This document shows positions 37,701 through 44,683 of a DNA stretch of 44,683 nt, piece after piece. This stretch comes from Chrysochromulina parva. Taxonomy: Eukaryota > Haptophyta > Prymnesiales > Chrysochromulinaceae. Below the pieces are notes generated by a model that worked only from the letters and a program-made list of their open reading frames with translations, was not told the DNA's origin and made no database searches. Within the stretch, counting starts at the first letter, position 1. Each line of letters begins with the position of its first letter. The position numbers were made by a program, and so were the translations under genes. Where the stretch lies: contig PJAB01000086.1 of assembly GCA_002887195.1 (NCBI GenBank), positions 1 through 44,683 on the forward strand. Reading direction: 5' to 3'.

Positions 37701-40700
37701 GGAGCCATGGGCGCAGCTCGATCTCGAGATTGCCCTGCAGCGCCACGTGGGCCTCGACTGGCAAATTGTACGCCTGCCACTGCTGCGTGGGGTGGATCGT
37801 GCCGCTGGGCAGCAAATCAGTCTCGATCGTCTTGCCGTCGCACGTGAGGCGCGCGGTCGCTCCTTGATAGTAGACGCCGGATGGTGTGCCAACCGAGGGC
37901 AGTCCGCTCGTGCCGCCCATGAGCACTCGGAGCTCGCCCGCAAAGTCGGCCGAGCTCGCGAACGTGCCGGCGCCCGCGCTCGAGGCAGCGCTGCCCAACG
38001 ACCATCCTAGAGATCGCGCCGAGCTCATGGCGGGGGGAGCGGGCGCAGGGGGCGCGACGGGCGGCGAGGGGGCGGGTGGCGAGGGTTCGGGAGGCGCGAC
38101 GGCGGGTGGCGCGACGGCGGGCGGTGGCACCGCCGCAGGCGGCGGCTCGGGCGCGGGCTCCCGCGGTGGAGTGGGAGGTCGGCGCCTCTCGAGCTTGGTG
38201 ATCTCTTGCGAGGCGTCCGACCGGTAGGTGGGAGCAGGCGTCGAGGCCATGCGCCACGTGGCAGGGGCGCCGTACTGAGCACTCGCCTGCACGGGGGAGG
38301 GCTGGCGAGGCTGGCGCTTCGGCGCGACGGGTTGAGACGAAGGCGCAGCCATCCAAAATCCACCGTGCTCCTCAATGTCGCACACGAGCTGCGCGAACTC
38401 GTCAAGATCGAGCTCGCCATCGGGATGGGCGTCGTAGGCGCTCAGAATGTCCATGGCCGCTCGCACGTTCGTGTCGATCCCGTAGTGCTGCAGCGCCGCG
38501 CGCAGCTCGCGATAGTCGAGGTACCCCGACCGGTTGGTGTCAAAGTGACTGAAGGTGGCGGCGACGCGCGGTGGAATGTCGCTGGGCCCTTCAGGCCCTG
38601 TGTCGGGCGCGGCGGGGTAGTAGGTCTCCCCGAGGTCCACCCCATCCCATGCACCGCCGTCCCACAGCGCACGGCGCTCGTCACGGGGCGTGTCGGCATA
38701 GGTGTCGGCATAGGTGTCGGCATAGGTGTCGGCATAGTAGCCGCCCGGCCCCTCGGCGCCTTCGCCTTCCCACACCTGCCCGCCCGTCGGCATGCCTCGT
38801 GAAAAAGGGTGGCCGGCGCCGGCGCTGCCGCCGAGGCGCGATGGCGGCGGCGGCGTGCGGCTGCGCGCCGATGCGGCGGCGTTCCCACGTCGGCGCGCGC
38901 TGGGCTGCGCCGCGGCGGCGCCGACGTCTGCTGCGGCCTGCGAGAGTGTGTTGATGGCGTAGAGCGAGACACAGAGCTGCCCAAGGAGCCGTTGGTGCTG
39001 TGGAGCGCCGACCGCCTGCACGGGCAGCTCGGCGTGCTTCAAGTCGGCCCCCGATCGAAGCAGATCCGCGAGGTTGAGCACAGCCGTTCCGACGTGCAGG
39101 CCTCGGCTCGTCTCGACCAGCTGCAGCCCTAGCTCAGCCTCATGAGGTATGCCGCTCGCGAGGACGGCACCGAGCTCATTCCACCCCTCCGAACCGGGCG
39201 TGATCGTGATCAGCTGCTGGGTCGCCCAGAGCACCGGCTTGCCCGGCTCCTTGCGCGCCGAGGGCGTCGAGATGGGCGGGTAGCACAAGCGCAGGAAGTC
39301 GGTCTGCACCTGAAGCCACTCGACGGCGCCATCGCGCTGCAGTTTCTGGCACGGCAGGAAGTGATGCACTTCGAGCGTGAGCTGACCCGGCGGCGGCGAG
39401 TTGGGCGCGAGGGCCTCGCGGGAGGGCACCAGGGCCGAGGGTTCAGCCTCCCTCAGAGGTCTTGCCGCCAGCCCTCCCGTGCCCCATCGACGCGCCGACG
39501 AGCCGAACGCGGCGGCGGAGGCGGGGGTGGTGCACGCGCTGCCTTGCCCATAGACGTGTGCGCCGAGTTGTGAGGAACTGCCGGCCACCTTCTTGCGGTA
39601 CGACGAGTGCGGGTCGAGCCACGCAGCGAAGGCGGCAAAGTCGATCGACGGGCCAGCGCGCGCTCCCGACTCATCCGCCGCGCGCTCGCCAAAGCGCTCG
39701 CGCAGCGCGCGATGGACGAGCGGCTCGTCGTGTGGGTGGACGGGCATACCTGATGAGGGAGGCCATCAAGAGGCCATCAGAGGCGATCGAGGACTCGTCG
39801 TGCACGTGGACGCGTGGCCGCGGGCATACCGATCTGCGCGGCGCCTGCGAGCAGCTCGTCGACTGAGAGCCGACCGTCTTCATCACGGTCCCACGCGCGG
39901 AACAGGTCGTGCGTTCGGATCAAGTCCTCGTGCAGCTTGGCACGGATGCCCGCCGCGAGTGCGCCCAGTAGACGCTCCGGACGAATGTCGTCGGCCGCGT
40001 GGCTGCCAACGGATCCTTCCGAGCGTGCACCTGTGGGGAAAGGGGCGACGGCGCGCCGTGGTGAGCACTTGCATGCTGCACGGCTGCAGTCGGATCGTGG
40101 CTGCTTCGTAGCGCGGACCTTGCGAGAACGGCGCGGGAACACGCTGCTGCCGGCGTGGCGAATTAACCCGCGCGGCCGCCACCCGCGCGGCCGCCGAGCG
40201 CTGCAACGACGCGCTCGGCGAAGCCGAACGTGCGGAGGAGGCGCGCGACGAGGGCGAGGGCGCGCGCAGCGGCGGCGGCGGCGGTGCATAGTGCGGCGGC
40301 GGTGCATAGTGCGGCGGCGGTGCATAGTGCGGCGGCGGGCCCTCGAGCGCAAAGGGCGGCGGCTCCTCGACGGCACGCCACGTGTATCCGGGCCCACTCT
40401 CTGGCATGTACGGCTGCGGCGCTGCGTCGACCACAAGCGGCTCGTCCCGAGGACCGTCAGGAGGGGGCATCCACCCCGCGGGCACGTGGTTCTGCACGAA
40501 GGTGGGCACCTCGTGCAACCACTGGCGTAGCTGTGCCGAGAAGACGAAGGAGCGACTGCACCGGCCGTGCGCGCGCTCGCCCGTGCCGCAGATCTCCTCC
40601 GAGGGCGAGCCAAAGTCACCCGTCAGCTTTCGGTACAGGTCGACGACATACTCTTGGCTCACCCCGGGTTGAGCGGAAACGGCCCATCCCGGCTTGAGCG

Positions 40701-40941
40701 CCGCAAGGGCGCACTGCTTGCCGTGCACCGCCTCCCAAGCAGCCTTCATCACCCAGCGCGTCGGCACCCAACGCTGGAGTTGACCCTCGGCGTCCACCTC
40801 GGGCAGTGGGTACGGCGACTCGAGGAGCCGGCGCACGAGGCCTTCGCCGAGCTTGTCGTAATTTGCGTCCATCACGCGCGATCCCGGGCGCCACGAGGCT
40901 TCGGCCTTCTTGGCGCGCACCATGCGGAGAGGCTCCGACAT
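34763..40941 (-). CDS. Giant EF-hand and multi-C2 protein
   Basis: Exons 40941-40119, 40030-39830, 39749-37549 and 37387-34763, 1949 residues. The N-terminal 270 residues are unrecognised, with a Pro-rich part holding three PPPHYA units. EF-hands: DRDEDGRLSVDE (322-333), DTNRSGYLDYRE (745-756) and DAHPDGELDLDE (781-792). Two divergent beta-rich C2-like regions are at about 463-612 and 927-1075. Three clear C2 domains follow at about 1308-1448 (AAKDLGGTSDPFCELWVG), 1511-1653 (GTSDPYCSVHLE, FDYDFGKKDDYLGE) and 1798-1933 (LAADDNGASDPYCDIHVW, FDWDRHGSDDYLGE). The SDP(F/Y)C and DxDxxxxDD(Y)LG loops keep the Ca-binding Asp residues. A poly-Gly run separates C2B and C2C. No transmembrane segment is seen, so likely a calcium-dependent membrane-binding scaffold rather than a ferlin or synaptotagmin. 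The start could also be an ATG at 41043. Confidence 0.8.
35581..35697. repeat. (CCGCCT)n-like hexanucleotide array
   Basis: Imperfect CTCCGC repeats coding on the minus strand for a Gly run of about 40 residues between C2 domains. A likely length-variable site. Confidence 0.9.
37388..37548 (-). other. C2-gene intron 3, built of downstream-exon copies
   Basis: 161 bases on the minus strand. It starts GTGCATATTGGCCCCTGATT; a second internal copy (from about 37480 downward in gene sense) reads GTGCATATTGGCCCCTCGGC and continues to match the real exon start GTGCATTGGAGCCCTTCGGC for about 38 bases. Five CTGATGGACA-like units lie between the copies and two CTGATGACCT units before the acceptor. Confidence 0.9.
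38690..38737. repeat. 12-bp tandem repeat, four copies
   Basis: GTGTCGGCATAG repeats coding on the minus strand for Tyr-Ala-Asp-Thr units in the EF/C2 protein. Confidence 0.9.
39750..39829 (-). other. C2-gene intron 2
   Basis: 80 bases on the minus strand, phase 1. Intron start and downstream exon share GTATGCCCG exactly; the intron then keeps a diverged copy of the exon (TCCACGTGCACGACGAG against TCCACCCACACGACGAG) after a 10-base insertion, then TGATGGCCTC twice before CATCAG. Confidence 0.9.
40031..40118 (-). other. C2-gene intron 1
   Basis: 88 bases on the minus strand, phase 1. Start GTCCGCGCTACGAAG resembles the exon 2 start GTGCACGCTCGGAAG (11 of 15). Splicing switches to the frame carrying the first EF-hand. 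Confidence 0.8.
40283..40336. repeat. 18-bp tandem repeat, three copies
   Basis: GGTGCATAGTGCGGCGGC repeats, coding on the minus strand for PPPHYA units of the EF/C2 protein. Confidence 0.85.
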
Positions 40942-41080
40942 CGCACGCGCTCTCTTGCTCAGCGAGCTGTAGCAGCTGCTAGGAGGATGGACAGGACGCA
41001 GGACGCCCTTCGGAATTTTGGGTCGCGTAATTGACAATTTCATCAACGTCTTTGTTCCTGTCGGGAGCCTCTCCGCATGC
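40942..41080. promoter_or_regulatory. Shared upstream region, EF/C2 gene and small basic gene
   Basis: 139 bases between the chosen divergent ATGs. No TATA-like element is obvious. An alternative ATG of the EF/C2 gene (41043) lies inside it. Confidence 0.4.
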
Positions 41081-41835
41081 ATGGTTGGTGTGCAGGCAAG
41101 AGGTCAGCATGCAATCGACGGAAACAAACTGCGTGAACGTTTGCGATTCGAGTCGCGGGAAATCGAAGCGAAGACTGAAATCATGAAGCAAGATGCTCTT
41201 TACGGCGTGCGCAGCGATCGCCACCAGGCGATCATGATGATGGATGCGGATGAGTTGCATGCCGCCCACACGTTCACCGCTGAGTTGACCTTCAACGAGG
41301 CAATGCTCAAGAGTCAGTTCGACGAGGCGAAGGTGCCCGACGCGTCGTGCATTTTTGGTGTGAGCATCAAGGATGCAGGCAAGCCGCACCGCTTCTGCGT
41401 GGGTAATGAGGACGCTGAGATTCTGCCGAAGTTTCTCATGGGTAAGAGCGCGCCCGATCGAACGCATGCATCCAAGCCAGAGTGTGTGCACTCATGCAAG
41501 ATGACATGAAGACAGCAAGATCTCATGTTTGCAAGAAGCAAGATCTGTTCTGACATGATCGGACGTGTGTGCTCGCAGCGAAGCTGATCGCCATCGAGAG
41601 CGGCAAGGTCTTCGGCGCCCAGATGTCGATCACGATCGATGATGAAGAGCGCGACCGGTTGTACGCGATGGTACGTGAGGCACAGCTCCGCGGCATCAGT
41701 CCACTCGCCATCACCAAGCAGCAGAAGAAGATCAAGCTCTCGGCGGCCGCAACGCACAAGGGCGGCGGCGCAGCGAAGAAGCAGAAGGTGAACAAAATGG
41801 CTCCAGAGTCGTCCGATGGCGAGGCCGTCGAGTGA
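41081..41835 (+). CDS. Small two-exon protein with basic tail, unrecognised
   Basis: Exons 41081-41441 and 41579-41835 (phase 1), about 205 residues. The intron has a consensus donor (G|GTAAGAG) and ends TCGCAG; splicing gives ILPKFLM|AKLIAIESGKVFG. I do not recognise the family. It begins with a charged helical part (GNKLRERLRFESREIEAKTEI), then an alpha/beta-looking middle (AHTFTAELTFNEAMLKSQF, SCIFGVSIKDAGKPHRFCVG), and ends with a Lys-rich tail (KQQKKIKLSAA, AAKKQKVNK) suggesting nuclear location. No signal peptide or membrane segment. The start is uncertain because no long conserved N-terminus guides it, and another 5' exon is possible. Confidence 0.55.
41442..41578 (+). other. Intron of the small basic gene
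   Basis: 137 bases, GTAAGA...CTCGCAG. It holds repeated AAGATCT/GCAAGA/GACATGA words. No clear copy of the downstream exon. Confidence 0.75.
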
Positions 41836-42801
41836 AGGTTCGCCGATGCGAGGCCGCTCGAGTGACATCTTGCACTTAGTTCGCATGACGAACGGCGGAA
41901 CGGGGACACCCAGAGTGAGTGAGTGTCGCGGCGGGGTGTGCTCGGCCTCAGTGGCTCTGACGTCGTGACGTGCTCACGTCAAGCTCTGACCGGCATGGCC
42001 GGAGCCGTCCCGAGACGCAAAGCGAGACGGCACGGGACTCGCGGGTCGGTCGGGTCCGAGCAGGGGTCCACCAGTGTCCGGTGGAGTCGTCGCGTTTCAC
42101 GGCGCACGCGGTCTCGCGCGGCCGACGCAGCCGAGGGAGCCCGACGGAGCGCCCAAGCGGGGTCGCGTCTCGCGAGCGGGTACCGGGCAACGCGACGGGC
42201 CCACGGGGAGCGGGTGGGAGCAGCAACACCGGCAGGGGCCAGGGAGGTTAAAGATTCGTACAACTCGTACCCGCGTTGGATACCGTACACGACAGTTCGC
42301 GCAAACACACACTGAATGAGTTACGCTACGAGCAGCCCTGGAGTACAGCCCTGGGGAGTACCCGACCGTCCTGCTGGGTCCTCGACCTGGGTCCTCGACC
42401 TGGGTCCGGTCATCGTCGGACCCGCGCTCAGGGTAGCTACGCTCAGGATTCCACGGCGCACGCGGTCGATCTCCTTGTCGGTTCTTGCTCCACGCAGCTG
42501 CCACAGCATGCTCCACTGCGGCACAGCCGCATCTCCATTCCACAGCCCGCTCGCCATCCGTACTTCGTGCACGTCACCCGAGCGCGCGAGGCATACCCCT
42601 CCCCCCTGCTGCCCCCCCTCCCCCTGGTCCGCCAGCTCTGCCTGTCTGCGCCTTCGTCTGCGCCTCCCTTGCACCCTGTCGAGCCCCTCTGCGTGCGTCT
42701 GCCCACACCCATGCACGCCGTCGCAGCGACGCCGCCATGCGAGTTGCGCGATGGTCTGCCTGCAGAGCGCTGCCTGCGGAGCGACTCGCGGCACGCTCCG
42801 A
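41836..42801. other. Convergent intergenic, 966 bp
   Basis: The longest gene-free stretch. Open frames on both strands have skewed composition and no domains. TGGGTCCTCGACC is tandemly repeated at 42375-42400. Other parts are GC-rich with no RNA gene I can identify. Confidence 0.5.
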
Positions 42802-44166
42802 TCAGTCGACTTCCTCGATGCCACTCGGCGTATCATCATCTACTTTGGTGGCACCGCCCCTCGGGGCGCCGCCGGGCATGCCGCCCGGCATGCCGCCGGG
42901 CATGCCGCCCATGCCCGGCATGCCGCCCATGCCCGGCATGCCGCCGCCCATCATGCCCGCCATCGCCGGGTTGCCCATCATCTTGCCCATCAGCTTGCCC
43001 AGCACGGGGCCGACTTCGGGGTCGTTCATGTACTGCATGGCCGCCATTGGGTTCCCCATGCAGCCCTGCAGCGCCGCCATGACCTTGGGGTTGCTCATGG
43101 CCGCCATCATCTCGGGATCCTGCATGAGCTCGCCCATCATGTCCGCAGCGCCTGGGGGCATGCCCATGCCGCCCATCCCCGGCATGCCCCCCATCCCCGG
43201 CATGCCGCCCATCCCCGGCATGCCGCCCATCCCCGGCATGCCGCCCATCCCCGGCATGCCGCCCATGCCGCCCATGCTCGGCATGCTGCTCTCTGCCTTC
43301 GACCTCTCGTACTCGGCCCGCGCCTTCTCGCGACGCGCCTTGGCCTCGGCCTCGGCCTTCTCGGCCTTCTTGGCGGCCTTCTTGGCCAGCCGCGCTTGGC
43401 GCTCAACACACCGCTTGTTGACGAACTTCTGGATGCCGTCCACCGCGTCGTCGTAGTCGATGCGCTGCGCGGTCGCCAGGTCCTTCTGCGCCTTCTCGTA
43501 CTCGCCCAGGTACCGGTACGCCGAGCCGCGCACCTTGAGCGCCTTGGCCGAGTCGGGGTTGGACTCGAGCGCCTTGTTGCAGTCGCGCACCGCCGCGTTC
43601 GGCCTCTTCATCTTTAGGAAACTGTCGGCCCGCTTGGCGTACAGCAGCGGCGACGGCGTGAGCTGCAGCACCGCGGTGAGCGTCTCGATGGCCTTGGCGT
43701 GATCGCCATTCGAGGCCGCCTCCGCCGCCGCGGACTTGAGCTCGGCCACCTTCTCGTAGTCGGCGTCGCTGAGCTCGGGCGCCTCCTCGGGCCCCATGGC
43801 CGCAGGCGCGTCCGTGTCGACCGTCATCAGGTCGGGGTCGGCCGGCTCGGGCTCGTCGTCGTCGTCGTCGTCATGGCCGTGGGCGTGCTCATGGGCGTGC
43901 TCATGGGCGTGCTCATGGGCGTGGTCGTGATGCCCGTGGTCGTGACCGCAGCAGCCCCCCGGCGCGTGCTGATGCGACGACTCGTGATGCGAGGACTCGT
44001 GATGGCCATGGCTGTGCTCCTTCTTCTTCTCCTCCTTTGCGGGGATTTTCGCCCCCAGCCTCGTGAGGTATGCCTTGAAGAAGCCCAGCTCCGGCGCGTG
44101 CAGCTTCTGCGGGTTGGCCTCCAGCTCGCCGACGAGCTTCTCGAGTGCGGAAAGGCTCGAAGACAT
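42802..44166 (-). CDS. Hsc70-interacting protein Hip (ST13) with His-rich insert
   Basis: 454 residues from the ATG at 44166. Hip is a cytosolic cochaperone that binds the Hsp70 ATPase domain and slows ADP release. The N-terminal dimerisation region (LGFFKAYLTRLGAKIP, about 25-42) is followed by three TPRs at about 130-245 (AIETLTAVLQLTPSPLLYAK, AAVRDCNKALESNPDSAKAL), a highly charged helix (RLAKKAAKKAEKAEAEAKA), a GGMPGM repeat tract (about 285-325), an STI1/DP domain (ELMQDPEMMAAMSNPKVMAAL), a second GGMP tract and an acidic end (SGIEEVD). All are in the canonical order. The oddity is an insert at about 50-105 with more than 20 His residues in HESSH, GHDHGHHDHAHEHAHEH-type runs plus a Cys pair, then an Asp run, where usual Hip has a short acidic linker. 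It may bind Zn or Ni. Confidence 0.9.
   Translation of the reverse strand: MSSSLSALEKLVGELEANPQKLHAPELGFFKAYLTRLGAKIPAKEEKKKEHSHGHHESSHHESSHQHAPGGCCGHDHGHHDHAHEHAHEHAHEHAHGHDDDDDDEPEPADPDLMTVDTDAPAAMGPEEAPELSDADYEKVAELKSAAAEAASNGDHAKAIETLTAVLQLTPSPLLYAKRADSFLKMKRPNAAVRDCNKALESNPDSAKALKVRGSAYRYLGEYEKAQKDLATAQRIDYDDAVDGIQKFVNKRCVERQARLAKKAAKKAEKAEAEAKARREKARAEYERSKAESSMPSMGGMGGMPGMGGMPGMGGMPGMGGMPGMGGMPGMGGMGMPPGAADMMGELMQDPEMMAAMSNPKVMAALQGCMGNPMAAMQYMNDPEVGPVLGKLMGKMMGNPAMAGMMGGGMPGMGGMPGMGGMPGGMPGGMPGGAPRGGATKVDDDTPSGIEEVD
43150..43275. repeat. GGMPGM-coding tandem repeats
   Basis: 15-18-base units (CCCATCCCCGGCATGCCG) repeated about six times, coding on the minus strand for the Gly-Gly-Met-Pro tract normal in Hip proteins. 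A shorter array lies at about 42870-42945. Confidence 0.9.
43877..43925. repeat. 12-bp tandem repeat coding for His-Ala-His-Glu
   Basis: GTGCTCATGGGC repeated about four times, encoding the minus-strand HAHE run of the Hip insert. Shows the His-rich insert grew by microsatellite-like expansion. Confidence 0.9.
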
Positions 44167-44311
44167 CTTACGAATGACGTGGTCATCAGCAAAAGAGTTT
44201 CGTCGATTGATACATGCACAGACGTCGGCAAGGCGTCCTGATACACGGCACTCCTTCCACACATGTTAGTTGTTTTTGATGTTCCCGCATCTTTGCGCCG
44301 CTCGGTTTTAC
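44167..44311. promoter_or_regulatory. Shared upstream region, Hip and edge gene
   Basis: 145 bases between divergent ATGs. Relatively AT-rich around 44255-44285 (GTTAGTTGTTTTTGATG). Likely both core promoters. Confidence 0.4.
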
Positions 44312-44683
44312 ATGTCGGACTCGGAGCGGTGCGAGGCGGACCAGCTAACGAGCGATGGCCCGGCGCCCGAAAAGCCAGACGTGCGCGCCAAACGCCTTGG
44401 CGCACTCGATAAGCGGCAGGCCGCCGGCTGGGCAGCCCCAGAGCCTGCTGCTGCGGCCTCCAAGGACGTCACTGCCTCGCAGGATGCGGTCTCGGGGACC
44501 GGCTGCCCGGCCTCGTCAGAGGCCGACGTTGACAGGCTCGTCGAGACTGGCGCGATCACCCCCGAGATGGCCAAGCTTATGAAGTCGTCGATCCGCAAGG
44601 CCAAGGCTCCTCCAACCCCGGCCTCGTCAGAGGCCGACGTTGACAGGCTCGTCGCGACTGGCGCGATCACCCCTGAGATGGCC
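44312..44683 (+). CDS. Incomplete gene at right edge, repeat-bearing, unrecognised
   Basis: An ATG at 44312 opens a frame of 124 codons with no stop before the window ends, so the gene is cut. The start MSDSERCEADQLTSDGPAPE is acidic and likely disordered; RAKRLGALDKRQAAGWAAPE follows. Then a block reading PASSEADVDRLVETGAITPE appears twice (about residues 68 and 106), nearly identical at DNA level over 60 bases. No family recognised. No signal peptide. Divergent from Hip, 145 bp apart. Confidence 0.55.
   Translation, partial: MSDSERCEADQLTSDGPAPEKPDVRAKRLGALDKRQAAGWAAPEPAAAASKDVTASQDAVSGTGCPASSEADVDRLVETGAITPEMAKLMKSSIRKAKAPPTPASSEADVDRLVATGAITPEMA
44506..44683. repeat. Direct repeat of ~63 bp in the edge gene
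   Basis: CGGCCTCGTCAGAGGCCGAC onward (44508) recurs at 44621, with near-identical sequence up to GAGATGGCC, spacing 114 bases. The multiple-of-three period keeps the frame. Confidence 0.85.

Noticed and set aside
42316..43617. Long plus-strand frame rich in His and Ala
   Set aside because: It is antisense to the Hip gene; its repeats are the complement of GGMP and His-rich coding repeats.
104..44262. Bacterial origin, suggested by many long frames starting at GTG or TTG
   Set aside because: ATG codons just inside these frames give signal peptides or conserved N-termini, introns are present, and many products are eukaryote-only (POC5, MKS1, Hip).
1..44683. tRNA or rRNA genes
   Set aside because: I looked for GGTTCGA-type B boxes and paired stems; the few hits (for example near 1006 and 22919) lie in coding sequence without a cloverleaf. 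A covariance-model scan would be needed to exclude weak cases.

Overview
The window is nuclear DNA of a unicellular eukaryotic alga. Evidence: GC-rich codons, short GT-AG introns that join reading frames in phase, ciliary and centriolar genes (POC5, MKS1, a calcyphosin-like EF-hand protein), SPPPP-type wall-like repeats, and a plastid presequence with a Phe at the predicted cleavage point (SSGAAF), a hallmark of secondary red plastids. A haptophyte, or less likely a stramenopile, fits best; the assignment is inference. Many open frames extend upstream to GTG or TTG codons, so I place starts at the first sensible ATG.

Layout. 1-3.3 kb: an unrecognised protein and a proline-rich membrane protein, both minus. 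3.3-6.7 kb: an LRR protein carrying a dynein-stalk-like domain (minus), divergent from a kinesin-light-chain-like TPR protein. 7.2-9.8 kb: POC5, divergent from a GPS2-like protein. 10.2-19 kb: a secreted or ER TPR protein, divergent from the centrepiece, a predicted 2375-residue histidine-kinase rhodopsin in three exons. 19.3-21.8 kb: a long coiled-coil protein. 22.6-25.5 kb: a small plastid-targeted ChuX/HutX-like protein, divergent from MKS1. 25.7-28.6 kb: a calcyphosin-like protein and an RNase Z-type metallo-beta-lactamase. 29.1-34.5 kb: a SET-domain protein, then a two-module DUF1538 transporter with an IQ motif. 34.7-41.8 kb: a 1949-residue EF-hand/C2 protein, divergent from a small basic protein. 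42.8 kb to the end: Hip/ST13 with a histidine-rich insert, divergent from an incomplete gene running off the edge.

Two points stand out. First, the rhodopsin gene encodes an unusually long light-sensing phosphorelay in one chain: 8-TM microbial rhodopsin (R-x-x-E in helix C, D-V-L-A-K in helix G), PAS-PAS, histidine kinase, then REC, HPt, HPt, REC, HPt, a RING-H2 zinc finger, a third REC and ankyrin repeats. Second, introns here look recently made. In about seven of twelve, the first bases of the intron resemble the first bases of the downstream exon, and five or six are packed with iterated CTGAT/CTGAC modules (often CTGATGACCT) resembling branch-point sequences. This points to intron birth by tandem duplication around an AG|GT site, or to introner-like elements.

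Genes alternate strand almost throughout, giving short shared promoters (132-543 bp) and convergent tails. Several products belong to cilia or calcium signalling, but whether they work together is not shown by the sequence.
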